From PALSA-1004 sp041483135 (lineage in GTDB: Bacteria; Pseudomonadota; Gammaproteobacteria; Burkholderiales; SG8-41): DNA of 64,000 bases. Position numbers and translations under genes: made by a program. Position 1 is the stretch's first letter. Every line of letters starts with the position of its first letter. The stretch spans positions 1-64,000 of the forward strand of contig JBGPFE010000006.1 of the NCBI GenBank assembly GCA_041483135.1, in the 5' to 3' direction. Shown here one piece after another: positions 17,410-26,453 of this stretch. The notes beneath the pieces are model-generated. The model did no database searches. It worked only from the letters and a program-made list of their open reading frames with translations, and was not told the origin of the DNA.

Positions 17410-17571
17410 TTGGTGGATGCCATTCACGTATTGGACCAGCAGACCGAGCGCCGCAAAGTCGAGCAGGACGCACACAGCACCGCGATTGAGAGCCTTGCGG
17501 CACGCGCCGCAGATCAAGGCGACATGCAATCGCTGGCGAAGCACGGCGAGTGGTTGCAGGAGCGCGCCTGA
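17371..17571 (+). CDS. Small helical protein coupled to a glycosyltransferase
   Basis: A 66-residue, strongly charged and probably all-helical protein (MNEQADIPKKILK, then VDAIHVLDQQTERRKVEQ and a Gln/Glu-rich tail). I do not recognise a family. The ATG lies within the conserved part of repeat R-B, and homology with the other copy persists across the first codons, which supports this start. Its stop overlaps the next gene's ATG by one base (TGATG), so translation is coupled. It may be a partner or leader of the glycosyltransferase. The middle segment also occurs inside the glycosyltransferase at 12992-13050. Confidence 0.5.
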   Translation: MNEQADIPKKILKLVDAIHVLDQQTERRKVEQDAHSTAIESLAARAADQGDMQSLAKHGEWLQERA

Positions 17572-18977
17572 TGTCGGGCCAAGGCATGCGCCCCTGCGTC
17601 GGCGTGCTGCTGAAAGCGCCGCGTTCCGGCCTGGTCGATATCAGCGCCCGGAGCGATGCGCAGGCGCCGTTTGAGCCCGGCGGAAATTTGCCGTTTGATG
17701 ATCGTAGTGTAGAAAGCGTGTGCCTGGGCGATGCGGTGACGACGCTATCGGTACGCGATCAGATTCAGCTATTGATGCAGTGCCGGCGTGTATCGCTGCC
17801 CGGTGGCGCTGTGCTGTGCGCCGAAGACGATGGCGCGGCAACGTATGCCGTGCTGGCGCGCTGGGCCGAGCTGGTCGGCCTGGTCGATCTGGCTGCGCCA
17901 CGCACCGGTCAAGGCTGGCAAAAGCGCGCGGCAAGCACCGATACATCGCCGCTGGTCTCCATCCTGATTCCCTCGTCGAACCCGCGCTACTTTCTGGAAT
18001 GTCTCGACAGTGCAATCGCGCAAACCTACCAGCGCACCGAGATCATCATTTGCGACGACTGCGAGAGCGATGCCATCACGCGGCTGGTTGCATCGCGGAC
18101 GGGTCAAGCAACGATTCAGTACGTCAAGAATCCCGCGCGTTTGCGCGGCCGCGCCAACTTTGAGAAATGCCTGTCCCTGGCGCGCGGCGAGTACATCAAA
18201 TTCCTGAATGACGATGATGTGCTGGAACCGGAATGTGTCGCGACTTTGCTGGGCGCGTTTTTGCAAATCCCTGATCTGGTGCTGGCGACATCGCACCGCT
18301 TGCGCATCAATTCGGCCTCGCAGGTGATCGACGACATGCCCGCAACGCGCCCTGCCGTAAATCGCGATCTGGTGATAGATGGAGTCACGCTCGCCAACGC
18401 GATCATCATGTATGGCATGAACTTCATCGGCGAGCCGAGCACCGCCATGTTTCGCCGACGCGACTTCGAGAAGCGGCCGCGGCTCGACGCGGAGCACCCG
18501 TTTCACTTCAACGGCGAACAGGTACGCGGCGCGGTCGATCTCGCCATGTGGTCACGCTTGCTGGTACAAGGCAATGCAGCGTTCTTTCGCAAACGGCTCA
18601 GTCGATTTCGCATTCACGCCGAGCAAGCGCAAGCCCGGCCGAATGTGGTGGCCCTCTCGATAGCAGGCACTCGCGGCTTGCAGAGACAATGGATCGATCT
18701 GGGCCTGTTTCGGCGCTATCCCCCGCACTTGTTGCTGTGTCAGCCCTTGACGCGCAGCGAAGCGGAAGCCAACGATTGGCGGGCCGAAGCCGTCCGCTCG
18801 CTGCGTTCTCCGCCGCTGCCGCCTGAAGTGGCGATTCGAGTGTGGCGGGCGACTCGACGGCATGCGTTCGAGGGCGATATGCGCGCCTTGTTGCGCCACC
18901 GCCCCGACGTCCTCCGTCTCGTTTCCCGCCTGCCGCGGTGGCTCCACTGGTTTAGACGGAAAAAGTGCCTGCGTTAA
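17571..18977 (+). CDS. Methyltransferase-remnant/family 2 glycosyltransferase fusion
   Basis: A 468-residue protein. The first ~110 residues resemble the second half of a class I methyltransferase (FEPGGNLPFDDRSVESVCLGD, LPGGAVLCAED) but lack the SAM-binding glycine motif. From about residue 125 a GT-A glycosyltransferase follows: VSILIPSSNP, EIIICDDC, and YIKFLNDDDVLEPE with the DxD-type acidic cluster near residue 210, then an FIGEPST segment and AVDLAMWSRLL. The N-terminal part probably no longer methylates and may serve as a docking module. The start at 17571 is coupled to the small upstream ORF. The transferred sugar is unknown. Confidence 0.8.
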   Translation: MSGQGMRPCVGVLLKAPRSGLVDISARSDAQAPFEPGGNLPFDDRSVESVCLGDAVTTLSVRDQIQLLMQCRRVSLPGGAVLCAEDDGAATYAVLARWAELVGLVDLAAPRTGQGWQKRAASTDTSPLVSILIPSSNPRYFLECLDSAIAQTYQRTEIIICDDCESDAITRLVASRTGQATIQYVKNPARLRGRANFEKCLSLARGEYIKFLNDDDVLEPECVATLLGAFLQIPDLVLATSHRLRINSASQVIDDMPATRPAVNRDLVIDGVTLANAIIMYGMNFIGEPSTAMFRRRDFEKRPRLDAEHPFHFNGEQVRGAVDLAMWSRLLVQGNAAFFRKRLSRFRIHAEQAQARPNVVALSIAGTRGLQRQWIDLGLFRRYPPHLLLCQPLTRSEAEANDWRAEAVRSLRSPPLPPEVAIRVWRATRRHAFEGDMRALLRHRPDVLRLVSRLPRWLHWFRRKKCLR

Positions 18978-19018
18978 GCAGGTAGGGGTAGATCTTGGAG
19001 GCGGCATCACCCGGACGG

Positions 19019-19993
19019 TCAGTCGCGCGTTACCCGGCCGGCCAGCCCGGTAGCCTTGACCACGCGCTCCCAGCGAGCACGCTCGACTTGTATGAACCGG
19101 GCAAAATCCTCCGGCGTCGTGGGCCGCGGCTCGGAGCCCTGAGCGCGCAGCGGCTGCGCCAGCTCCGGCGCCAGTAGGGCTTTGGCTATTGCCGCGTTGA
19201 GGCGCGCGACGATGCCCTGCGGAGTGCCGGCGACGGCGAACAATCCATACCATGTCGCGTACTCGAACCCCGGAACGCCCGCTTCGGCAACCGTGGGAAT
19301 TTCCGGGATGGCGGGCGAGCGGGCGGCGCTGCCGACCGCGAGCGCTTTCAACCTGCCACTGCGCATGTACGGCAGCACGGACGGGATGCTGTTGAACAAC
19401 AGGGATACCTGCCCTGCGATCAGATCGGTCGCAGCCGGGCCGCCGCCTTTATAGGGTACATGGACGAGATCGATGCCGGTCATCGCTTTCAGCAGCTCCA
19501 TTCCCATGTGGTTCGGGCTGCCGACGCCCGGCGATGCGTAGTTGATCTGTCCGGGATGCGCGCGCGCGAGTTTGATGAGTTCGCCGATCGTGTTCGCAGC
19601 CAAACCGGGGTATGCAACCAGAACCTGCGGATTCACGACGACGAGACTGATCGGCGCGAAATCGCGCTCAACGTTGTACGGCAGTTTCCGCTGCAGCAGC
19701 GGATTGATGGAAACGGAGGAGGAGCCGAAGAGCAGCGTATAACCGTCGGGCGCCGCGCGCGCGGCGATTTCGGTGCCGATGATGCCGCCCGCCCCGCCGC
19801 GGTTATCGATGACGATCTGCTGGCCAAGGATTTCAGTGAGAGAATTTGCCAACAGCCGCGCCACCAAGTCGGTCGATCCGCCTGCCGGATAAGTCATCAC
19901 GATGCGTATGGGCTTGCTGGGATAAGCCGACGCGGCGACCACAGGCACGGCTAGCAAGCCCAGCAATGCCGGCACCAGCAGACGCAAAAGCAT
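19019..19993 (-). CDS. Bug/TctC-family tripartite tricarboxylate receptor
   Basis: A 324-residue periplasmic binding protein with a signal peptide (hydrophobic core, cleavage near AASA), followed by the family's usual YPSKPIRIVMTYPAGGSTD, VDNRGGAGGIIG, INYASPGVGS and DLVHVPYKGGGPA. These proteins capture carboxylates or aromatic acids for TctAB-type transporters, and many occur as orphans in betaproteobacteria. No transporter genes are next to it. The gene is unrelated in theme to the surrounding glycan genes and supports a betaproteobacterial host. Confidence 0.9.
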   Translation of the reverse strand: MLLRLLVPALLGLLAVPVVAASAYPSKPIRIVMTYPAGGSTDLVARLLANSLTEILGQQIVIDNRGGAGGIIGTEIAARAAPDGYTLLFGSSSVSINPLLQRKLPYNVERDFAPISLVVVNPQVLVAYPGLAANTIGELIKLARAHPGQINYASPGVGSPNHMGMELLKAMTGIDLVHVPYKGGGPAATDLIAGQVSLLFNSIPSVLPYMRSGRLKALAVGSAARSPAIPEIPTVAEAGVPGFEYATWYGLFAVAGTPQGIVARLNAAIAKALLAPELAQPLRAQGSEPRPTTPEDFARFIQVERARWERVVKATGLAGRVTRD

Positions 19994-20435
19994 GGCTTCT
20001 CCTCCATAAGTATGTTACAGCCAGCGCAGCAACTGCGCGATTCCCTCAGCGCGATCGAACTGCCACACGGCAACGAGCACCGCGCCCACCGGCGCACTCA
20101 TCTGCTCATCGAACAGGTTGTCGCGATGTTTATGGTCATGCCCGTGAACGCCCACCGCATGGATGCACAGCCGCATGGATGCAACGTCTTGCGGCTTGAT
20201 GCCATGCTGCTCACGCTGAGAGTATTGCAATAAGCTCGTTCGTCAAATCCAAGCCTGCCGTATGACATAATAAGATAGTCGCTTCCTTCGGAAGAGTATA
20301 AATCATGCGGTTGGTCCATGACCTACGGCTGTCGCCGGCGTTAGCCGAGCTTGGCGGATTCGTTTTGCTTTTTGGATTGTCGCGCAGTGTAGCCGATTGG
20401 TTTTACTGGGCGCGAGGGTGGTCGGCGGATCGCAG
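19994..20435. other. 442-bp intergenic stretch, no supported gene
   Basis: It separates the divergent Bug receptor and ATP-grasp genes and should hold both promoters. Frames of about 70 codons occur on both strands but show no family pattern or convincing start. An AT-rich patch around 20225-20300 with CTTCC-TTC-GGAAG at its centre could be promoter or leader sequence. Confidence 0.5.
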
Positions 20436-21542
20436 ATGCGAACCTTGACCTTGTTACTGCTGTCCGGCGGCGGACATACCGGCAGCAACGTCATGGCCAC
20501 GCTCGCCACGCGGCGAACCGGCCTGCGTTTGGTCGCGACGAGCGACAGGCCCGACGAGCCCGCGCTGTTCGATTTCGACGCCGCCTATATCGCTCCCAGG
20601 CTGGCGGACGACGCCGAGGGGTTCGAGCGGCGTGTGCTCGATGTCATTGCGCGCGAGAACCCCGATCTGGTGGTGCCATGCCGCGACGAGGACGTTCAAT
20701 GGCTCGCGGGTCTGGGCGAGCGACGCGCCGATCTTGCCGCGAAGTTCCTGTGCGGCGCCCGGAGGATCGCCGCGATTGCAAACGACAAGTGGCTGAGTTA
20801 CGAATTCTCTCAAGAGCATGCGTTGCCGTTCGCTCCGACACTGCAGTGCGACTCCGCAGCGGATGGGTCCGCGTTTGTCGAGCAACAGGGTCTTCCGCTC
20901 GTGGCGAAGCCGCGGCACGGCGTCTACTCGACCGGAGTCGTGCTCCTGACCACCCGTGAACAGGTCGCGCGGGCGATGACGCGGCAAGACTACGTGCTCC
21001 AAAAATACCTGGGCGATCCGGACTCCGTGTACGCGTACCTGAACACGGCGAACATTGAAGGCATCCCGCTCGTCCACAGCTTTCAGGGCACCATGCGCTC
21101 GCAGCTGGTGCTGCTGGGTCCTGACCGCCGCATCGAGTCCGTGACCTGTATCCGCATCCGGGTGACCGGCAGAAACGCTCTTTCGAGGGCCCTCGACCAC
21201 GACGTCGAGCCGCGCCAGATTGGCGAGCGCTGCGCGCGGGCATTCGCAGCGGCCGGCTGGCGCGGGCCGCTCAATATTCAGTGTCAGTCCGCTCCGGACG
21301 GTACGTTGATGATTCACGAGTTCAATGCGCGCTTCACGGGCGGGATGGCCGCCCGTTGGGAACTCGGTTATGACGAGGTCGGCGCGGCGATCCGTGCTTT
21401 CACGGGACAGAGCATTGGCAGCGCCTTGCCTCGCCTTGAGGCGCCCTCGGAAGCGTTCGAGAACCTTACCGCACGAGGGGCGGACGGGCGCAACGTGCGC
21501 ACGCTGGCGCAACGCGGGGAATGGTCGCGCGAGGGAAGGTGA
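20436..21542 (+). CDS. ATP-grasp ligase of the carbamoyl-phosphate-synthase-like family
   Basis: The 368-residue protein begins with a Rossmann-like pre-ATP-grasp domain (LLLLSGGGHTGSNV), followed by the ATP-grasp fold (NDKWLSYEFSQEHALPFAPT, PLVAKPRHGVYSTGV, YVLQKYLGD) and the metal-binding end IHEFNARFTGGM near residue 310. The family joins carboxylates to amines or thiols using ATP, for example in decorating nucleotide sugars or glycans with amino acids. An in-frame GTG-like extension to 20397 is possible, but the ATG at 20436 matches the family start. With the A-T-TE synthetase it suggests a non-sugar substituent on the local glycan. The substrate is unknown. Confidence 0.75.
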   Translation: MRTLTLLLLSGGGHTGSNVMATLATRRTGLRLVATSDRPDEPALFDFDAAYIAPRLADDAEGFERRVLDVIARENPDLVVPCRDEDVQWLAGLGERRADLAAKFLCGARRIAAIANDKWLSYEFSQEHALPFAPTLQCDSAADGSAFVEQQGLPLVAKPRHGVYSTGVVLLTTREQVARAMTRQDYVLQKYLGDPDSVYAYLNTANIEGIPLVHSFQGTMRSQLVLLGPDRRIESVTCIRIRVTGRNALSRALDHDVEPRQIGERCARAFAAAGWRGPLNIQCQSAPDGTLMIHEFNARFTGGMAARWELGYDEVGAAIRAFTGQSIGSALPRLEAPSEAFENLTARGADGRNVRTLAQRGEWSREGR

Positions 21543-21666
21543 TGCCTGCGGAGGGCGATGGATGCATGCCGGCATTGCGCTCGCTTCGCGCCGCGAGGGA
21601 TTGGTCGCGTCGCGCGCAGCCCCCTGCCGGTTCGAGAGGCCGCATCACGCGCAGCGTCCCTCAGCC

Positions 21667-21702
21667 GGCGTTATGCCCTTAAGTCAGTAAACGCACTCGA
21701 TG
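21667..21702. repeat. Repeat R-C, copy 2
   Basis: Matches 17283-17318 at 33 of 36 positions and covers the last codons of the RgpF-domain gene. Confidence 0.75.
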
Positions 21703-24063
21703 AGTTGCAAAAAAACTGGACAATTCCCCGGGGTTCTTTACATCAATCGCTCTTTGACTTGTGTCACGCAACAGATCGGGTTTCGCAACCTTGATCCAAT
21801 CATAACCGGCAGATTCGCAGATCTGGAAATACAGCCGTTCAATGACGTGCGCGAGCGTACCGTCCCTCTGGCCAGCCTCCATTGGAAAATCGTCAAACGA
21901 CAAACCAATACTGAGTATTGGCATTAGGGCGGCAGATCGCGCCCAGAACATGGAACCGGACGGAAAATCGATATCTCCATCCATATCAAGCTTCATCGCC
22001 AATCGACGGGAAAATGTTTCGGCATTCTTGTAATTGACTCCCCACCCGATCGCCGGACGGACACCTTCCAGATGCTGAGGAGCAATCATTCCAATATTTG
22101 GCAGGTTTCGAAATACCTCAAAAACACTTAAAACGATTTCAGGCGAGCCGATCAGTGTTTCCAGCAGATACTTACGCCAGCCAGCGAGATGAGCTCCATG
22201 CGGGGAATGTTTGGAATGAATATGCAGGACATATTCATGCTTGCCGTAAACATCAGCGCACGTAATCAGCTTGGGGGCGATATCCCGTCCGCGATTTTCC
22301 GAGAGCCTGACTTCGACCTTGCCGCGTTTCCACCCCTTGAAGGCGCTTTCAATATTTTGCTTCTTTTCGTTCGTGTTTGTAGTTATGCATAAATCAAACT
22401 GGAAAGGTATATTGGAAAGGTAACTTTTGAATTCCTCAGCCATCTCATCGAAAAACATATGGCAAATCACGGCCACAGACGGGGCGGAACCGGCCGCCAA
22501 TGGCACCCAGGAAAAGGGAACGGCAAGAGCATGATCATTGCGGGGAGGGCGGAAATGAGGACGGGCGGCGAGGTGTTCCCGTCGCTCGCGATATTTTTCA
22601 AACAGCTGGAATGTAATGCTCCACCATACGAATTTGATGGTTCTGCGGACGGCCACACTCAACCGCGGATATCTCGTCGATCGCGCGTGAAAAGGAGACG
22701 GGGCGCTCCCGGAAAAACCGTTTTGAATGGCAAGGTTTTGCACGACCCGCTCAGCTGCTGCCTGATCAAGTCCCGCGAACCGCCCATCGCGTTGCGCAAC
22801 CGCGCGCTGCAGACCGGCGATTTGCTCTTCAAGCCGCCGCCGCTCGGTCTGAATTCGCCAGTACTGCTGCTCGACTTGCTGCGTGAAATCAGAGGATCTC
22901 CGCGGACTTTGGCCCGTTACCGAATCGATTGCTTTGCGAACGTAGATTTTTACCCGCGCATAGTCCGATGATTTCGACGCAACGGCGGCTTCATCCGTTA
23001 CTCGATTGACTGGCCTGCTGATGCATTCGGTGATCGAATCGAGCCGCCCAAAACATTCCTCAAAGTCCGAATAACACCTGCCGGTTGCGCATGTCCCATA
23101 GTAGCCTCGGACCTTGCTCAGCGCGGCGCCGGAAAAGCAAAAGTGCGGCACGCCATAGGCGTGCGCCAGAATAACTCCGTGCAAGCTGGTGCCGACAAAG
23201 CCCCGCGATGCGGCAATCACCGCGACCTTTTGCATCAGCGTGCCGGGACCGGTCGCATCTGGCGGACGTGCCAAGGCAAAGGAAAAGCGTTCCGCCAATT
23301 CGTTCAGAAACCGGTCGTCGCCCAGGCACTTCCCTATTTCGAGCAGCACCACCGGAAGCCCGGTCTTGTGCTCGAGTTGGCGCAGTGCCCGCCCGGTGGT
23401 ATTCACGTCCGCACACAAATCTGGTTGCGCCTGAAAACAGATATAACCGGTGCGTCGCAAATCCGGGGCAACGGGAAAATTTTCCGGTGCCAGCAATTGC
23501 ACGCGTGAATAGAAATGGGCTATTGCGCCTACAATGTCCGGTAATACCTCCACTCTTATGTCGGCAGGAACCAATCCGGAGAGCCGTTCGGCTGAAAATC
23601 GATCACGCACCGCGGCGAAGCTAAGCCGCCGAAAACTGTTTTCAAGAAAAATCCTGAAGCCGGGCGATAGCGGAAAAGGCACGCCCGGCATCAGCAGCAC
23701 CAGTCGCGCACCCGCTGTTTTTACCGGCGACGACAAGTGGGAAAAAGCCGTCGACGAGCTATTCGGGCCATAGATCGAAGCAAGAGAAGCATCATCGTCG
23801 CGGATAATGTCGCCGCCCCCGATGAAGATAAGATCGAAGGGCGAGTCGGTGTCGATGCGATCGAGATGCTCCAGGGCCAGGCTACGCGGCTGATCGCGGT
23901 ACAGTTGCCCGGCGGCGAGCCCCTGGGGGCTAAAAATAGTCAACTCGATCGGGGTTTCCAGTTCGTCAGCCAGCTCCGCGACCAAGCGACCAAAGACGAC
24001 AGGAAACAGCAAGTCACCGAGATTATCCACATCGAAGGTGCCGACCTGCGCGATGCGGATCAT
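21679..24063 (-). CDS. Polysaccharide pyruvyltransferase fused to RgpF-type rhamnan-synthesis domain
   Basis: A 794-residue two-domain protein. Residues 1-340 match the CsaB/WcaK-type pyruvyltransferase fold (VGTFDVDNLGD, FIGGGDIIRDDD, GTSLHGVILAHAYGVPHF). A coiled-coil-like linker (residues about 385-430) leads to an RgpF domain (from about 510: VAVICHMFFDEMAEEFKSYL, LSENRGRDIAPKL, VLHIHSKHSPH, FPSGSMFWARSAAL). It would add ketal pyruvate and extend a rhamnose-containing chain, or use related activities. It overlaps the oxygenase gene by four bases. The last codons lie in repeat R-C. The RgpF half is AT-richer than the flanking chromosome. Confidence 0.8.
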   Translation of the reverse strand: MIRIAQVGTFDVDNLGDLLFPVVFGRLVAELADELETPIELTIFSPQGLAAGQLYRDQPRSLALEHLDRIDTDSPFDLIFIGGGDIIRDDDASLASIYGPNSSSTAFSHLSSPVKTAGARLVLLMPGVPFPLSPGFRIFLENSFRRLSFAAVRDRFSAERLSGLVPADIRVEVLPDIVGAIAHFYSRVQLLAPENFPVAPDLRRTGYICFQAQPDLCADVNTTGRALRQLEHKTGLPVVLLEIGKCLGDDRFLNELAERFSFALARPPDATGPGTLMQKVAVIAASRGFVGTSLHGVILAHAYGVPHFCFSGAALSKVRGYYGTCATGRCYSDFEECFGRLDSITECISRPVNRVTDEAAVASKSSDYARVKIYVRKAIDSVTGQSPRRSSDFTQQVEQQYWRIQTERRRLEEQIAGLQRAVAQRDGRFAGLDQAAAERVVQNLAIQNGFSGSAPSPFHARSTRYPRLSVAVRRTIKFVWWSITFQLFEKYRERREHLAARPHFRPPRNDHALAVPFSWVPLAAGSAPSVAVICHMFFDEMAEEFKSYLSNIPFQFDLCITTNTNEKKQNIESAFKGWKRGKVEVRLSENRGRDIAPKLITCADVYGKHEYVLHIHSKHSPHGAHLAGWRKYLLETLIGSPEIVLSVFEVFRNLPNIGMIAPQHLEGVRPAIGWGVNYKNAETFSRRLAMKLDMDGDIDFPSGSMFWARSAALMPILSIGLSFDDFPMEAGQRDGTLAHVIERLYFQICESAGYDWIKVAKPDLLRDTSQRAIDVKNPGELSSFFATHRVRLLT

Positions 24064-24797
24064 AAAAATTTCGCTACTTTACGCTTGATCGCGACAAGCC
24101 TGGCGCGCCAGTCTCCCGGGTGCGTACGCCGCCCAGCCGGACTCTGCATTTGTTCCGGCGGCCACATGGTGCTGATCGAGCCCGGCAGATGGAATATTAC
24201 ATTGACGGCGCGGCGATTATTCGCGCCGCGCACGCGCGCCACCGTGTGCCAGGACCGATCGGAACGCACCAGCACCACCGAATTGCCGACCACCGGCACG
24301 ACCTCGTGCGCGACATCGGTCGGGGCCGACGAGCGCAAGATGCTAAGACAGCCACCGTCTTCCCTGTTCCATTCCTGATTGAAATACAACACATGGGTCA
24401 CCAACTTTTCGCGCAGATCCACGTGCGGCCCTAGCCACGCATCCGGGCCATATTCCGTGACGTTGGCCTCGAGCAGCGCCGCGCTCAAGTCCAGGCCGGT
24501 GAGCCGCATCATCGCCTGCCGGTAGGCGGGCGACAGCAGATCCGCAGCCAGGCGCCGCCATTCCGGGCTCAAGCTGCTCAGGTGCGAAGGCGCATCCGCG
24601 TTCATGTGGATCAGGGAGCGGGCCCGATACTCGTAACCTTTTTCGCCGTCATAGCCGGCGACATTCTTGAAGTGGTCGCTGGGGAAAGTAGCCGCCAGGG
24701 CTGCGGCATCGCCGGGCTCAAAAGACTGATCGATAGCCGCCCAAGCGTACGGCTCGGTTGCCATCATTTGTCGGGCTATTCTTGGAATGTCCAGCAT
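24060..24797 (-). CDS. 2-oxoglutarate/Fe(II)-dependent oxygenase
   Basis: The 245-residue protein has the double-stranded beta-helix metal site: HVD in LGPHVDLREK near residue 125 and a distal His in RSDRSWHTV near 182, with an Arg two turns later (RVRG or NNRR) to hold 2-oxoglutarate. The family hydroxylates prolines, lipids, sugars or small molecules. Here it is the first gene of a four-base-overlapping pair with the pyruvyltransferase/RgpF gene and follows the ABC exporter, so it may modify the exported glycan. About 120 bases upstream separate it from the exporter. The substrate is unknown. Confidence 0.75.
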   Translation of the reverse strand: MLDIPRIARQMMATEPYAWAAIDQSFEPGDAAALAATFPSDHFKNVAGYDGEKGYEYRARSLIHMNADAPSHLSSLSPEWRRLAADLLSPAYRQAMMRLTGLDLSAALLEANVTEYGPDAWLGPHVDLREKLVTHVLYFNQEWNREDGGCLSILRSSAPTDVAHEVVPVVGNSVVLVRSDRSWHTVARVRGANNRRAVNVIFHLPGSISTMWPPEQMQSPAGRRTHPGDWRARLVAIKRKVAKFL

Positions 24798-24917
24798 CTT
24801 GTAGGGTATCCGGAGACATCCATATGGACCCAGGGCTTCAGAATGAGTCTATCCAAATTGTTTGCAAATGACGATAAATGGATGATGCGATCCACATCGT
24901 TCAAAGGACCAGAACCT

Positions 24918-25643
24918 TCATGCATTTTCCCCTATCGGTTCCAATGAAACCATTTTCCCATGCTCAAGCCGCAGCGCCCAGTTGCAGTTCTTGCGTACCA
25001 GGGTTTCATCATGCGAGGCCAGAAAAAAAATCTTCGCATCGTCAAGCATGGCTTCCAATCTCGCCTGCGCCTTCTGTGCGAAATCCCGGTCACGTACGTT
25101 GAGCCATTCGTCCATTAGCACGATATCTGCCGGGGTGCTGGTGGCGATCGAAAAAGCCAGGCGCATGACCATTCCGCTGGAGTAGGTGCGCACCGGCATG
25201 TAAATGAAGTCGCCCAGCTCGGAAAAATTACATATGTCATCAAGGCGCTCGAGCATCTGCTGCCGCGACTGACCCATCACGGCGCCCAGCAAAAAAGTGT
25301 TTTCGTAACCAGTGGCTTCGTAGTCGATCCCGAGGGTGATGCTGAGCATCGAAGCGACAGTGCCCTGGACCGAAATGCTGCCTCTGACTGGCTCGTAAGC
25401 TCCGGCGACTACCCGCAGCAGCGTTGTTTTCCCAGATCCATTGTGACCGAGCAACCCGACACGATCGCCTGCCTGAAAATTGAAAGTAAGACCGTCGAGC
25501 GCCCTTACCACAACCCGATCGTTGCCGGCCCGAGCCAACGAGCCCCCGGTCGCGGCACGCAGAACCGTGCTTTTGAACGATCTGTGCCTGGTTCCGTAAA
25601 TCGGAAAGTCAACGACAACATCTTTGGCGATGACCGACGACAT
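24918..25643 (-). CDS. wzt: Polysaccharide ABC exporter ATP-binding subunit (Wzt-like)
   Basis: A 241-residue ABC ATPase with Walker A LLGHNGSGKTTL near residue 64, the signature YSSGMVMRLAFSIAT and Walker B DIVLMDEWL. It aligns with the O-antigen/teichoic-acid exporters (Wzt, TagH, KpsT). It lacks the C-terminal carbohydrate-binding domain of long Wzt proteins, so export is probably independent of a chain-terminating cap. It begins six bases after the permease stop, and the two form the transporter that moves lipid-linked glycan to the periplasmic side. Confidence 0.9.
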   Translation of the reverse strand: MSSVIAKDVVVDFPIYGTRHRSFKSTVLRAATGGSLARAGNDRVVVRALDGLTFNFQAGDRVGLLGHNGSGKTTLLRVVAGAYEPVRGSISVQGTVASMLSITLGIDYEATGYENTFLLGAVMGQSRQQMLERLDDICNFSELGDFIYMPVRTYSSGMVMRLAFSIATSTPADIVLMDEWLNVRDRDFAQKAQARLEAMLDDAKIFFLASHDETLVRKNCNWALRLEHGKMVSLEPIGENA

Positions 25644-25649
25644 TTTCGA

Positions 25650-26453
25650 TTACATCCAATAAGCAATTCGCGCACGATAACGCGCGAAGAAAACGATTGC
25701 GATGAACCAACCCAAGGTAGTCACGGCCACGGTAAAAAGCCAACTGCCAGACGGAACAGGGTTGCCCAATATGGGCGCGCGTATGAGTTCAATGAGATGG
25801 AAAATCGGGTTCCAGTCCGTGACCCACTTATTAGTGGTTAGCATTTCCGGACGCCAGAATATCGGCGTGACAAAAAACAACAACTGAACCAGGCTGGTGA
25901 CGATTTGCGGAATATCGCGGAACCGGGCGCTCAATAGACCCAGCAGGAGGCCCAGCCAGAGCCCGTTCAGAGCGATGACCAAGACCCCCGCGGGCACCGT
26001 CAGCATTGCCCAATTCCATGGCGGCAGAAAATAGGCTGAAACGAGAATGACGATAAGAAAGTTGTGCGCGAAGATCAGAACGTTGCGCCAGACCACCCGC
26101 ATAGCATGAATTGTCAGTGGAAGGCTCGTTTGTTTTATGTACCCCTCCGCCGCAATGAATGCCTGACATCCGTCGGTGATCAAACCGGAGATGAATTGCC
26201 AGACTATGATACCGACGGCCAAAAAATGAATATATCGCGGCGTATCCTGGCCCATCAGTGCCCCGTAGAGCGGGCCAATGCCGGCGATGAACAGCACCGT
26301 ACTGATCGTCAACCAGAACGGTCCCAGAACCGAGCGCCGATACCGTTGCTTGATTTCCTGCCAGGCCAGCGTTGGCCAGAGATGAATGCTCCATACGCCA
26401 AGACGAATGTCCGCGAGTGCCCGCGCGAATTGTGACTGAGTTGCTATAAACAT
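25650..26453 (-). CDS. wzm: Polysaccharide ABC exporter permease (Wzm-like)
   Basis: A 267-residue ABC-2 type membrane protein with six hydrophobic segments and the family's amphipathic start (AWQEIKQRYRRSVLGPFWLT). The frame is open to 26498, but the start MFIATQSQF at 26453 fits the family better. With the Wzt-like ATPase it exports an undecaprenyl-linked polysaccharide. The presence of both this exporter and a Wzy/WaaL-like protein means the polymer could be finished by the ligase on the outside. Confidence 0.88.
   Translation of the reverse strand: MFIATQSQFARALADIRLGVWSIHLWPTLAWQEIKQRYRRSVLGPFWLTISTVLFIAGIGPLYGALMGQDTPRYIHFLAVGIIVWQFISGLITDGCQAFIAAEGYIKQTSLPLTIHAMRVVWRNVLIFAHNFLIVILVSAYFLPPWNWAMLTVPAGVLVIALNGLWLGLLLGLLSARFRDIPQIVTSLVQLLFFVTPIFWRPEMLTTNKWVTDWNPIFHLIELIRAPILGNPVPSGSWLFTVAVTTLGWFIAIVFFARYRARIAYWM

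Noticed and set aside
20012..20319. Overlapping frames of about 70 codons on both strands as small genes
   Set aside because: No ribosome-binding site, family pattern or composition that favours one over the other.
12338..21700. An insertion sequence or integrase explaining the repeats in the island
   Set aside because: No transposase or integrase frame is visible, and the repeats lack terminal inverted arms; recombination between modules explains them better.
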